A stretch of 64,000 bases of DNA, taken from positions 42,301 through 106,300 of the forward strand of contig NZ_OERU01000003.1 in assembly GCF_900240845.1 (NCBI RefSeq), written 5' to 3'. Positions 37,154 through 44,808 of the stretch are shown here, in pieces; position 1 is the stretch's first letter, and each line of letters opens with the position of its first letter. The notes beneath the pieces were generated by a model. The model was not told the origin of the DNA, ran no database searches, and worked only from the letters and a program-made list of their open reading frames with translations. The translations under genes and the position numbers were made by a program. This DNA comes from Peptostreptococcus faecalis (lineage in GTDB: Bacteria > Bacillota > Clostridia > Peptostreptococcales > Peptostreptococcaceae).

Positions 37154-38175
37154 TGAAGATAGCCTTAACAGTAGGACATAGTATACTTAAAGGTGGACAA
37201 AGAACTTCAGCTAGTGGATATATAAATGAATATAGATACAACAAAGCTTTAGCCCCTTATGTAAAAGAAGAGCTTGAACTCTTAGGTCATAAATGCGATT
37301 TATTCATATGTCCTGAGTATACTTTTACAAATGCATCTCAAGAAAGAACCTATAAGCTGCCTAAAATTAATAATGGTGGATATGATAGATGTTGTGAACT
37401 TCACCTTAATGCTTTTAATGGTACGGCTAAAGGTGAAGAAGTCTATTACTACAGTGGTGATAGCACTGGTGGATCAATTGCAACAATAATGTCAAAGAAT
37501 ATAGCAAGCCTTGGTTTCGATAACAGGGGTGCTAAGGGAACAAGAAACTTATATATGATAACTCAGACAAAGCCTACAGCTATTTTAGTTGAGGCTTTTT
37601 TTTGTGACAACAAAAAGGACAGTGATCTAGCTAACAGTGTTGGTTATAGAAAAATGGCGAAAGCAATAGCATATGGATTAGTCCAAAAAACTTATGATGG
37701 AAAGAGTGGGGGGGGTGGGGTAGTCAATCCTGAACCACCAAAAGAAAACAATACTTCACCTCAAACATCTAATGCAGGATATTATGTAAAAACATCTACA
37801 AAAGGTGATGTTTTAAATGTAAGAGATTCAGTAGGTAATAATGGTAAAATAATGTCCACTCTACAAGATGGTTCTATTATATATGTGGAATCTATACATA
37901 AAAATACAAGTGGAACTTGGTATAAAATAAGAAATAGAGGATATGTTCATAGTAATTATTGTGTAGGCATATCTAAACCAATGATTGTATTATACCAATC
38001 TGGGGCAAATGATTACAATAAAAAGATTGCTGATATTATAGGTGAAAGACATAATAAACCTGTATATGTAGAAGATAAAACCAAAACTAGTAAGGATTAT
38101 GAAATCATGTATGTAGGTGGTGGAAAAGACAGATACCATACAGCCGCAATTGCAGCCGACAAGTATCTTAATTAA
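37153..38175 (+). CDS. Endolysin: N-acetylmuramoyl-L-alanine amidase
   Basis: 340 residues. The Amidase_3 domain (1-180) shows zinc ligands His9, Glu26 and His84 and catalytic Glu147 (ILVEAFFCDN). A Gly-rich linker is near 190-205. An SH3-type domain follows (about 210-275; GDVLNVRDSVGNNG, WYKIRNRGYVHSNY). The C-terminal 65 residues (YNKKIADIIGERHNKPVYV, VGGGKDRYHTAAIAADKYL) resemble a cell-wall-binding type 2 repeat. No signal peptide, so release is via the adjacent holin. Confidence 0.9.
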   Translation: MKIALTVGHSILKGGQRTSASGYINEYRYNKALAPYVKEELELLGHKCDLFICPEYTFTNASQERTYKLPKINNGGYDRCCELHLNAFNGTAKGEEVYYYSGDSTGGSIATIMSKNIASLGFDNRGAKGTRNLYMITQTKPTAILVEAFFCDNKKDSDLANSVGYRKMAKAIAYGLVQKTYDGKSGGGGVVNPEPPKENNTSPQTSNAGYYVKTSTKGDVLNVRDSVGNNGKIMSTLQDGSIIYVESIHKNTSGTWYKIRNRGYVHSNYCVGISKPMIVLYQSGANDYNKKIADIIGERHNKPVYVEDKTKTSKDYEIMYVGGGKDRYHTAAIAADKYLN

Positions 38176-38183
38176 TAAGTATA

Positions 38184-38201
38184 GGGTGGGTTATCCCACC
38201 C
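38184..38201 (+). other. GC-rich hairpin between lysin genes
   Basis: GGGTGGG-TTAT-CCCACCC perfect 7-bp stem followed by only TTATTA, so a weak terminator or a structured spacer before the second lysin. Confidence 0.5.
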
Positions 38202-38225
38202 TTATTAAGTAAAGGAGTAATAAAA

Positions 38226-39134
38226 GTGAAGAATGATATACTCTTTAAAAAAGGATTTAATAAGCAAGATTATTTATTCCCAACAAGTGGAAGAATAAAA
38301 AGTTCAAAGAATAGAATAAATATTTATTTCATACAAGATGGTAATGTTAGAGGGAGATATAAGGAGTGTTTGAATAATAATAGGTTAGTAGCACATTATG
38401 TGGTAGACGATACTTATTGCTTAAGATTGCTGATGGAAGATTGTTCTACTTATCATAGTTGGGCTAAGACAAATGATGTCACTATAGAGGTTTTAAACTC
38501 TAAATATGGTGATAAGACTCAAATAGAAAGAAATTTAGGTTCACTATTAAGAACCCTGTATGATAAATTCGGATTCCATCAAGGTAAGGTAACATATCAT
38601 GGTAGATTGGGAAATGTTAATTTCAACAATGTAAAAATAATAGCAAATGCAAAACCATATGATATAACTACAAATTTAATAACACATAGCAACAACTTAA
38701 AACCATTAGCAGAAATATTGAAAATATGTAAGTTTAAAAAAGTAAAACATATTGAAAGAGATGGTGAAAAGTTAAATCATGACCAGGTTACAGATATGTG
38801 TTTCTATTGGGATGCATATTATGTCAATCATATAGGATCTAATGACAAACAGTCAACTTTAGGATACATTAGACGTTTCATAAATAGTAAGGCGTATTCA
38901 TTAAGCAGATTAAATAAAGTTAAGTATGTTTGTTATTTCAATGATGCGGATGAACCAATAGCTAGATTATTAGCCTTTTTAGCTGGTGCAAGTTGTTTTA
39001 AGGACAATGGAAGTACTATGGAAGGGTCAAAGATAAGACAATTAAAAGCTAAAGGGTGGTTAATCTACATAAGTGGCATTGGTTCCAATCAGGAAGACAC
39101 TGCAAGGCAATATATTCAGAAATATTTGGTGTAA
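38226..39134 (+). CDS. Putative second lysin: PGRP/amidase_2-like domain with CW-binding-2-like C-terminus
   Basis: 302 residues; GTG start 8 bases after AAAGGAG. Residues 30-130 carry an amidase_2-like pattern: NIYFIQDG, then LVAHYVVDD (possible zinc His), LLMEDCSTYHSWAK, TIEVLN, and TYHGR. The C-terminal 70 residues (YFNDADEPIARLLAFLAGAS, GWLIYISGIGSNQEDTARQY) resemble a cell-wall-binding type 2 repeat as in the upstream amidase. Key residues are degenerate, so it may be a wall-binding protein rather than an enzyme. Confidence 0.45.
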   Translation: MKNDILFKKGFNKQDYLFPTSGRIKSSKNRINIYFIQDGNVRGRYKECLNNNRLVAHYVVDDTYCLRLLMEDCSTYHSWAKTNDVTIEVLNSKYGDKTQIERNLGSLLRTLYDKFGFHQGKVTYHGRLGNVNFNNVKIIANAKPYDITTNLITHSNNLKPLAEILKICKFKKVKHIERDGEKLNHDQVTDMCFYWDAYYVNHIGSNDKQSTLGYIRRFINSKAYSLSRLNKVKYVCYFNDADEPIARLLAFLAGASCFKDNGSTMEGSKIRQLKAKGWLIYISGIGSNQEDTARQYIQKYLV

Positions 39135-39205
39135 AATAATAGTCAATAAAAGGCTGATTTTAATACGATTTTAGGGTATAAAACAGCTAAAATTTGCGTA
39201 TAATG

Positions 39206-39235
39206 TTGCATTTCAGAAACAAATAGTGTTATAAT
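39206..39235 (+). promoter_or_regulatory. Antitoxin RNA promoter, locus 1
   Basis: TTGCAT, 18-base spacer, TATAAT. It matches the promoter at 39781-39810 in -35, -10, spacer length and the AAATAGTG bases before the -10. Confidence 0.7.
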
Positions 39236-39241
39236 AAGTAT

Positions 39242-39316
39242 AAATAATTGTTAATGCTATATAAATCCAAAATGTTTATGGATACAAAAAAGGAGAGCTG
39301 GCGGGCTCTCCTTTTT
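39242..39316 (+). ncRNA. Antitoxin RNA of type I toxin-antitoxin locus 1 (par RNA II-like)
   Basis: About 75 nt, from just after the promoter to the terminator at 39286-39316. It contains TAAATCCAAAATGTT (39262-39276), identical to the plus strand at the toxin start (39413-39427). Upstream, AATTGTTAATGCTATA matches the toxin region with one mismatch and a 5-base gap. It can therefore pair with the toxin mRNA over its SD-start region, as in pAD1 par. Confidence 0.7.
39286..39316. terminator. Bidirectional terminator of toxin-antitoxin locus 1
   Basis: A6, GGAGAGC-TGGCGG-GCTCTCC, T5. It can end both the plus-strand antitoxin and the minus-strand toxin mRNA. Confidence 0.85.
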
Positions 39317-39319
39317 GCA

Positions 39320-39421
39320 TTATCTGTCCTTTTTTTCAATATATCTCTTAAAAAGAAATACTAAAATCTCTTTTATCGTGGGACATATAATAATTGTTAT
39401 TGCTATAATCACTAAATCCAA
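39320..39421 (-). CDS. Small hydrophobic toxin 1 (Fst-like)
   Basis: 33 residues, TTG start (an ATT lies just before it) six bases after AAAGGAGGTG (39428-39437). The peptide is one hydrophobic segment (LVIIAITIIICPTIKEILVF) with a basic, charged C-terminus, the form of Fst/par membrane toxins. In the mRNA, CTCC-GAAA-GGAG (39431-39442) masks the SD, as the 5' stem-loop does in par RNA I. Convergent with the antitoxin at a shared terminator. Confidence 0.65.
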   Translation of the reverse strand: MDLVIIAITIIICPTIKEILVFLFKRYIEKKDR

Positions 39422-39454
39422 AATGTTCACCTCCTTTCGGAGTGGACTAGTTAT

Positions 39455-39460
39455 ATTATA
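39455..39460 (-). promoter_or_regulatory. Possible -10 of toxin 1 mRNA
   Basis: TATAAT on the minus strand, about 18 bases upstream of the SD-masking hairpin. No convincing -35 is seen. Confidence 0.35.
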
Positions 39461-39678
39461 CTACATATAGTTATATATTTTTATATTTATTACAAATAAT
39501 TTCACAATACAATATGTAGTTGTTTAATAATGCAAAAACACTATATATAGAAACATCATAGTTATATTATAATTTAGATTCAAAAATAAAACAAGTTCTA
39601 TTTTATAAATAAAATACTTGACTAGATTAATAGATTAAAAATATTAAAATCAAACTACAATAATCTATATATGTGTGC

Positions 39679-39760
39679 TATAATTATGTTAATTAGCATA
39701 CGAAATCCTTATTTTTTTTAGGGATCAATGGGAGGAGATTGGTACCTCCTTCTTTTTTTT
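39679..39760 (+). ncRNA. Orphan small RNA unit between the two toxin-antitoxin loci
   Basis: Extended -10 TGCTATAAT (39676-39684), a 7-bp hairpin ATCCTTA..TAGGGAT, then GGAGG..CCTCC and T8 (39731-39760). This is the layout of an antitoxin RNA, but no toxin ORF with SD is present on the minus strand before it. May be a decayed third locus. The remaining 39440-39680 stretch is very AT-rich with nothing else recognised. Confidence 0.35.
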
Positions 39761-39780
39761 GCAAAATAAATTTTAAAAAT

Positions 39781-39810
39781 TTGCATAATTAGAGTAAATA
39801 GTGGTATAAT
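39781..39810 (+). promoter_or_regulatory. Antitoxin RNA promoter, locus 2
   Basis: TTGCAT, 18-base spacer, TATAAT; twin of the locus 1 promoter. Confidence 0.72.
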
Positions 39811-39816
39811 TAGATT

Positions 39817-39896
39817 ACAAATAGGTTGTTAAAAAAGAACTGCGTTCATAGTTCTAACAAAGAAAAAGAGGAGAGCGGCTACTCTCCTCTTTTTTT
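39817..39896 (+). ncRNA. Antitoxin RNA of type I toxin-antitoxin locus 2
   Basis: About 80 nt. AGGTTGTTAAAAA (39823-39835) and the following CTG.GTTC.AT.GT.CTAAC parallel the plus strand of the toxin start region (AGGTTATTAAAAACTGGTTC and onward to CTAAC at 39967-39998). The RNA can therefore pair with the toxin mRNA start. Ends at a terminator with stem AGAGGAGAG/CTCTCCTCT. Confidence 0.7.
39863..39896. terminator. Bidirectional terminator of toxin-antitoxin locus 2
   Basis: A5, AGAGGAGAG-CGGCTA-CTCTCCTCT, T7. Confidence 0.88.
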
Positions 39897-39897
39897 G

Positions 39898-39990
39898 TTA
39901 CTTGTACTTATCATCTAGTACTTTTTTGGCTAATATAAGTACTATACCAACAATAATTGGATATATTAGGTTATTAAAAACTGGTTCCAT
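39898..39990 (-). CDS. Fst-family toxin (toxin 2)
   Basis: 30 residues; ATG behind AAAGGAGGTT (39996-40005). The core YPIIVGIVLILAKKVLDD aligns with the API-FVGLVL-S-RVLDE core of the pAD1 Fst toxin: a conserved Pro, one transmembrane helix and an acidic C-terminus. In Fst systems the peptide inserts in the membrane when the unstable antitoxin is lost. CTCC-GAAA-GGAG (39999-40010) covers the SD. A minus-strand -10 (TATAAT at 40041-40046) lies upstream with TTGAAA at 40062-40067 (15-base spacer). Confidence 0.78.
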   Translation of the reverse strand: MEPVFNNLIYPIIVGIVLILAKKVLDDKYK

Positions 39991-40088
39991 TGTCTAACCT
40001 CCTTTCGGAGAAATTGCCTTTTAGTGAGAAGGCTTCTTTAATTATATCATAAATAAAATTGTTTCAATTTACTAAATAAAATTATACT

Positions 40089-40114
40089 AGACACTATTAA
40101 GTGTCTTTTTTTTT
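40089..40114 (+). terminator. Intrinsic terminator before the plus-strand recombinase
   Basis: AGACAC-TATTAA-GTGTCT then T8. Confidence 0.8.
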
Positions 40115-40130
40115 ATATAAAATTAGAAAG

Positions 40131-41165
40131 ATGGTGATAAACATCAGTAAGAAAGTATACAATAATTTCCAGACACCAGAAAAATGGGATAATGTTAATA
40201 AACACAATAAGGAATTAATAAAAGATTATGAATTAGAACTCAAGGCTAGAGCTTTATCGGAAAAAACGATAGAACAATATAAAAATGATTTAAAGATATT
40301 TGCATGCTATACACATGATGAACTTGAAAATAAGCCATTTTACAAGGTCACAAAGAAAGAAATTAGAAACTTTGTTATAGATTTACAAGAAAAAAACGTA
40401 TCACCGGCAAGAATCAATAGATTGCTTTCAGCGATACGAACAATGTTAGATTATGCTACAGAAGATGATGATTATGAAGATCAGTATGCAACTAATGTAG
40501 CAAGTAAAATAAAGGGATTAAAGAAAGATTCAGTAAGAGAAATAGTATTCTTAACTAGAAAAGAAGTAGACACTTTATATGACATATTAGTCTCTAAAAA
40601 AAGATATCAAGAGGCATTACTTTTAGCATTACTTATAGATACAGCCGCAAGAAAAAATGAAATATTCCAAATCAAAAAGAGTAGCATAACAAAAAAGGGG
40701 AAACTAACAAATAAAGTTACTGGAAAAGGTAATAAAAGATTTAGCTTGTCTTATAATATGCTTACTAAAAAAACATTCCCTCTATATTTAGAGCAAAGAG
40801 GTGAGGATGATAAAGATTTTCTATGGTATAAGAAAGATACTGTAAATGGTATTGTTGAATTAACACCACACAGATTCTATTCATGGATAAAGAGTTGGAA
40901 TAAGTTGCTTGAAAAAGAGACCGGTATACATAAAAATTTCAATATACATAGTTTTAGACATACAGCTCTTGAGTTATTAAGCACTGGAGAACATTATATA
41001 TGTGAGTTAATGGGAGTAAAGAAGTTTGAATTAAGCGACTTACAGATCTTAGCAAATCACAATGATATATCTATAACCAATTCTTATTTAAAAGATAAGA
41101 CTGAAGACGAACTTGTCAATAAATTCCACGTGGAGGATGATGAGGATGGTGATGATGAGTGGTAG
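40131..41165 (+). CDS. Tyrosine recombinase (XerC/D-like)
   Basis: 344 residues from ATG 40131. The SD-like AGATGGTGAT lies at or after this ATG, so a near-cognate ATC at 40143 is an alternative start. Core-binding SAM-like domain first, then a catalytic domain with Arg in DTAARKNEI, HSFRH, the ANHNDIS segment and Tyr in NSYLK. It may act in integration, dimer resolution or a local inversion. The acidic C-terminal tail overlaps the protease gene. Confidence 0.85.
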   Translation: MVINISKKVYNNFQTPEKWDNVNKHNKELIKDYELELKARALSEKTIEQYKNDLKIFACYTHDELENKPFYKVTKKEIRNFVIDLQEKNVSPARINRLLSAIRTMLDYATEDDDYEDQYATNVASKIKGLKKDSVREIVFLTRKEVDTLYDILVSKKRYQEALLLALLIDTAARKNEIFQIKKSSITKKGKLTNKVTGKGNKRFSLSYNMLTKKTFPLYLEQRGEDDKDFLWYKKDTVNGIVELTPHRFYSWIKSWNKLLEKETGIHKNFNIHSFRHTALELLSTGEHYICELMGVKKFELSDLQILANHNDISITNSYLKDKTEDELVNKFHVEDDEDGDDEW

Positions 41166-42100
41166 AGAAAAGAAAATACAACGACTTGAAACATGGTGAG
41201 TTTTTTTTACCAGAAGAATTGGATAATATTGATTTTCCAGATATACCACCTCATATAAAATTACTAAACCCTCAAGTTATGTGGGAAAAGGGTATCACTG
41301 GTGAAGGGGTTAAAGTTGCCATAATTGACTCTGGATGTGATATAAATAACCCTCTATTGAAAGGGAAGATATCTCATATATGCAACTTAACTAGAGATGA
41401 TGATGGTGACAGGGCTAATGTTACAGACTATTCGGGGCATGGAACCCATGTTGCATCAATAATAGCATCAGACAATTATAACGACTTAGTTGTAGGAATA
41501 GCACCAAATGTAAAGCTTATGATATATAAAGTAATAGAAAAAGATGGACAAGCTAGATATGAAAACATAGCTAGAGCCATATATGCGGCAATACAATCTG
41601 GTGCTGACATTCTTAATATCAGTTTAGGGGGGAGTCAAGAGGCACCCCAAATTCACGAGGCTATTAAAAGTGCAATTAAGATGAATGTTTGTGTTGTAGT
41701 TGCGGCAGGAAATGGGGGCAATGGTGAAAGTGATTTATCAGGCTTATGGTTTCCGTCTTGTTATCCAGAATCAATCCAGGTAGGGTCTATAGGTTCTAAT
41801 AAAAAGGCTTCCAAATTTACAACAACAAATCACTTTACTGACTGTGTTGCAGTGGGGGAGAAGGTGCTTGGTTTATCTCAAGAGGGTGGATTTGAAGTAC
41901 TTAATGGTACATCTCAGGCTGCACCCATAGTATCAGCTTCTCTTGCCTTGCTAAAAGAGTGGGCTAAGAAAGAGTTCAAAAGAGACCCTAGTGAATCAGA
42001 GCTATATTCTCTACTCATCAAAAACACTAAGACTATCAAGGGTGTGTCTAGAAACGCTCAAGGAAAAGGATACGTAGTATTTAATAAAAATACACTATAA
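41159..42100 (+). CDS. Intracellular subtilisin-like serine protease
   Basis: 313 residues; GTG start overlapping the recombinase stop. The catalytic triad Asp57 (IIDSG), His94 (GHGTH) and Ser252 (NGTSQAAP) and the oxyanion Asn185 (AAGNGG) are all present. No signal peptide, and the short N-terminal extension before MWEKGITGEGVKVAIIDSG follows the layout of Bacillus intracellular serine proteases. Acts in the cytoplasm; the target is unknown. Its overlap with a recombinase gene suggests coupled expression. Confidence 0.92.
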   Translation: MVEKRKYNDLKHGEFFLPEELDNIDFPDIPPHIKLLNPQVMWEKGITGEGVKVAIIDSGCDINNPLLKGKISHICNLTRDDDGDRANVTDYSGHGTHVASIIASDNYNDLVVGIAPNVKLMIYKVIEKDGQARYENIARAIYAAIQSGADILNISLGGSQEAPQIHEAIKSAIKMNVCVVVAAGNGGNGESDLSGLWFPSCYPESIQVGSIGSNKKASKFTTTNHFTDCVAVGEKVLGLSQEGGFEVLNGTSQAAPIVSASLALLKEWAKKEFKRDPSESELYSLLIKNTKTIKGVSRNAQGKGYVVFNKNTL

Positions 42101-42102
42101 AA

Positions 42103-42131
42103 GCCATGCGTTAGCATGGCTTCCTTTTTTT
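42103..42131. terminator. Convergent intrinsic terminator
   Basis: GCCATGC-GTTA-GCATGGC followed by TTCC and T8 on the plus strand. The minus strand also has a short T run, so it can serve the integrase gene as well. Confidence 0.88.
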
Positions 42132-42133
42132 GT

Positions 42134-43279
42134 TTACATATTTATTTTCTTATTTACAGCGCTCACACTTGCTTTATTGACATCTTTAAATAAATGTACA
42201 TAAATGTCTTTTGTTGTCCTAATGTTTTTGTGATTTAAGAGTTTGCTTATTTCCTTGATAGATAAACCATCTTCATTAAGCATTGTGGCATATGAGTGCC
42301 TTAATCCATGGAAAGTCACACCTTCTATTCCATTTTCATTCATAATTTTTTTAAATTTTATACTTAAAGAAGATGGATTTGTTAGCTCGAACTTTCTATT
42401 TAAGAACAGTAGGTTTTCTATATTTTTTGCACCTGGTGTGGACATTTTTTTATCCCAAATTAACTTATACTCCATTAAATTTTCCTTTAAAGCATCAGGT
42501 ATAGCAAGATATAATGGTTCTTTATTTTTAGTATATGGTTGAAGAGTAGGTTTTTTATTCTCATCCCTAACTATTATTTGATTTATTGTAATAATATTTT
42601 CATCTAGGTCTATATTGTCCCAACTTAATCCTAATATTTCTGATTCTCTAAGACCTAGTGACGCACCTAATAACATTTGGAGACCTATATCAGTGCCCTT
42701 TGTCTTTTTTAATATCTCATTTAAAACGTCATAGTCTAAAACATTATCTTTTGCTTTTTTAGGATTTCTTCCCCATATTTTTAGACCTACAGTTATATCT
42801 CTATCTATAAAATTATTTTGTAAAGCATAATGAACACCTTTTCTTATTACAGCAACTATTATATTTACAGTAGATTTTGACAATGTTTCAGCTTTCTTGT
42901 CTATAAAATCTTGCAAGTCCTTCGTTGTCATTCTAGAAACTATATAATCAGAGATACCATTTTTCTCGTCATTTATATGACTGTTATATGCCCCCATATA
43001 TGCATTGTAAGTGTTTCCAGATTTATATTCTCCACGTTCTCTTTCTTTTTTAAAAGCTTCTTCTATGCATTCACCAAATCTTTTCTTATGGTTTATCTCA
43101 CCGATTGTCTTTATCTCACCAGTATTAATTTTTCTTTGTATCTCTTCTCTGTTTATTTCTGCAGCTTCTCTTGTTTCAAAAACTTTAATTCTCTTGTATT
43201 TTATTTTATCTGTTAATTTGTCTCTATAACTAATCGCTGTTTCTAATTTTCCTTTATTTTTTCTAATAACTGCCCTCAT
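42134..43279 (-). CDS. int: Phage-type integrase (tyrosine recombinase)
   Basis: 381 residues; ATG after GGAGG. N-terminal AP2-like DNA-binding part (KNKGKLETAISYRDKLTDK), central SAM-like domain, and catalytic domain with Arg in LGLRESEILGL, HGLRH, LLNHKNI and Tyr in IYVHLF. Typical of temperate Firmicute phages. It has its own promoter with a dyad over the -35. No attachment site could be identified without a host sequence. Confidence 0.92.
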   Translation of the reverse strand: MRAVIRKNKGKLETAISYRDKLTDKIKYKRIKVFETREAAEINREEIQRKINTGEIKTIGEINHKKRFGECIEEAFKKERERGEYKSGNTYNAYMGAYNSHINDEKNGISDYIVSRMTTKDLQDFIDKKAETLSKSTVNIIVAVIRKGVHYALQNNFIDRDITVGLKIWGRNPKKAKDNVLDYDVLNEILKKTKGTDIGLQMLLGASLGLRESEILGLSWDNIDLDENIITINQIIVRDENKKPTLQPYTKNKEPLYLAIPDALKENLMEYKLIWDKKMSTPGAKNIENLLFLNRKFELTNPSSLSIKFKKIMNENGIEGVTFHGLRHSYATMLNEDGLSIKEISKLLNHKNIRTTKDIYVHLFKDVNKASVSAVNKKINM

Positions 43280-43310
43280 GATATACCTCCTTGTTTATTA
43301 TTATGATTAT

Positions 43311-43339
43311 ATTATATCATTAAGTTTAACTAATATCAA
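43311..43339 (-). promoter_or_regulatory. Sigma-A promoter of int with overlapping dyad
   Basis: TTGATA (43339-43334), 17-base spacer, TATAAT (43316-43311). TAACT..AGTTA inverted repeat overlaps the -35 and could be an operator. Confidence 0.7.
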
Positions 43340-43358
43340 CAGTTATTTAAGATTAAAT

Positions 43359-43378
43359 AAAAAATAGCCTTATGGCTA
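43359..43378 (-). terminator. Intrinsic terminator of the minus-strand replication operon
   Basis: TAGCC-ATAA-GGCTA followed by T6 on the minus strand, overlapping the last gene's stop codon. Confidence 0.8.
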
Positions 43379-43618
43379 CTTTTTATCTCCATTAAAGAAT
43401 TTAAAATCCATAGAGTTACCATTTACTACCATGTCAAAAGCCTCTCTAAGGCATTGCATATAGTATATTTTATCCTCATCTGTGGCTTCCAAATCCTTTA
43501 TTACTTCCTTTACAAATGATGTGTGAGTCATATATTGCTTGATTATCTCATCTAACTCTCTTTCATCACAATATATTTCTTGACTGCCATCTACTTTATT
43601 ATTTGTTATTGTTAACAT
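43376..43618 (-). CDS. Small hypothetical protein, last gene of the replication operon
   Basis: 80 residues, acidic, helical (EIIKQYMTHTSFVKEVIKDL). Overlaps the end of the resolvase gene by a few bases. Not recognised. Confidence 0.6.
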   Translation of the reverse strand: MLTITNNKVDGSQEIYCDERELDEIIKQYMTHTSFVKEVIKDLEATDEDKIYYMQCLREAFDMVVNGNSMDFKFFNGDKK

Positions 43619-44106
43619 TCCGCCTCTCTTCCTACTGCGATTGCTATGCCTATAGCATCATATATATCGCTTGTTTTTTTCTTGCCAGTCTTGTCGCTAT
43701 ATTCACCAATGTCAATGCAATTTTCTTGAATATATTTAGCAACCTCATCTTTTTTTGCTCTACCACTTCCTGTAATTATCTTTTTAACTGTGGTTGGTGC
43801 TAGGTATACAGTTTTAATAGAACATTCTTTATAGACCATTCTACAAACAGCACCTAAAAGTTTCCTCAATACCATAATAGTAGCTGTTCTGCTGGATATG
43901 AACTGATTTTCTATTCCCACAAGTTCAATTTTGTTTTCATATTTCTTAATTATATTTTTAATTTCATCTACTATATAGTTGATCCTTTCATCTTCGCTTT
44001 CAAACTTATCTTTTTTTGTTTCTATTTTACCACTTAAAATAACGTTTTCTTTATTATCTACAACACTATATCCTGTTGATGTCATAGATAAATCTAATCC
44101 CAATAT
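43612..44106 (-). CDS. RuvC-like Holliday junction resolvase
   Basis: 164 residues if started at ATA 44106. RNaseH fold with acidic residues in LGLDLSMTSTGYS (Asp), VGIENQF (Glu) and SDIYDAIGIAIA (Asp), as in RuvC/poxvirus A22 resolvases that resolve recombination intermediates before packaging. A TTG at 44103 is the only canonical start nearby but would cut the first strand short. The SD AAGGGGTGG (44125-44117) fits the ATA better than a longer form. Confidence 0.82.
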   Translation of the reverse strand: MLGLDLSMTSTGYSVVDNKENVILSGKIETKKDKFESEDERINYIVDEIKNIIKKYENKIELVGIENQFISSRTATIMVLRKLLGAVCRMVYKECSIKTVYLAPTTVKKIITGSGRAKKDEVAKYIQENCIDIGEYSDKTGKKKTSDIYDAIGIAIAVGREAEC

Positions 44107-44123
44107 TAACAGTTTACCACCCC

Positions 44124-44306
44124 TTAATATAATTCATAATGTTTTATATGTGTTCTCATAGCTTTTTCTAATTCTTCACCAATTATAGAAGATAGAATCA
44201 CACTTTCATTGCTATCCAACCCTTCATATTGCTTGGCAAAGAATATCTTTATTTCTTTTCTTATTTCATTTTGTCTACTTAAAAAATATTCTTTTTTATT
44301 TTCCAT
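44124..44306 (-). CDS. Small hypothetical protein
   Basis: 60 residues, helical and charged (SRQNEIRKEIKIFFAKQ). Stops just before the resolvase ribosome-binding site. Not recognised. Confidence 0.55.
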   Translation of the reverse strand: MENKKEYFLSRQNEIRKEIKIFFAKQYEGLDSNESVILSSIIGEELEKAMRTHIKHYELY

Positions 44307-44315
44307 GTTATCACC

Positions 44316-44525
44316 TTAATTCAGTGGTTCTTTTTCAGCCATAATCATTTTTTGGTATATTTTTTTACCATCTTCAAAAAGGTTATCAAAAGCCTCATCA
44401 GCTTGTTTACCCCTACCATACTGTGTTCTCATGTTTGCAATTAAAACTAAAAACTCTGCGGTTAAGGTTGTTATATCACCTTTTATAGTTCCTTTATTAT
44501 TTTTACTTAAATCTATATGTATCAT
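44316..44525 (-). CDS. Small hypothetical protein
   Basis: 69 residues (LTAEFLVLIANMRTQYGRG central helix). Abuts the upstream gene with no gap, which supports operon membership. Not recognised. Confidence 0.55.
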   Translation of the reverse strand: MIHIDLSKNNKGTIKGDITTLTAEFLVLIANMRTQYGRGKQADEAFDNLFEDGKKIYQKMIMAEKEPLN

Positions 44526-44807
44526 TTATATGCTCTCCCATTTCAATATTTTATTACAACTTACTTCATATTCATCACTTTTTGATAAAATTGTTATTCT
44601 ATTTGATCTCGCAATTAGGTTTTCTTCATATTCATTGACTATTTCGCTTATTAGTGATTTTATATCCTCTTGATAATAAACCTTTTTATTTTCAATTTTA
44701 AAAAATCTAAGTTGAACCACATATGTTATTATTATCAGCTTTGTACCATTTTCACGAGAATCCAATAAGAAGTTCAATAATTGTCTTCTTTTACTCATAC
44801 TATTCAT
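44526..44807 (-). CDS. Small hypothetical protein
   Basis: 93 residues, or 90 from the second Met (MSKRRQ). Basic N-terminus (KRRQLLNFLLDSRE), then a beta segment and helix. Not recognised. Confidence 0.5.
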   Translation of the reverse strand: MNSMSKRRQLLNFLLDSRENGTKLIIITYVVQLRFFKIENKKVYYQEDIKSLISEIVNEYEENLIARSNRITILSKSDEYEVSCNKILKWESI

Positions 44808-44808
44808 A

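Noticed and set aside
42911..43229. Plus-strand frames of 70-100 residues opposite the integrase
   Set aside because: Overlap a gene with clear catalytic motifs; Phe/Ser-rich antisense composition.
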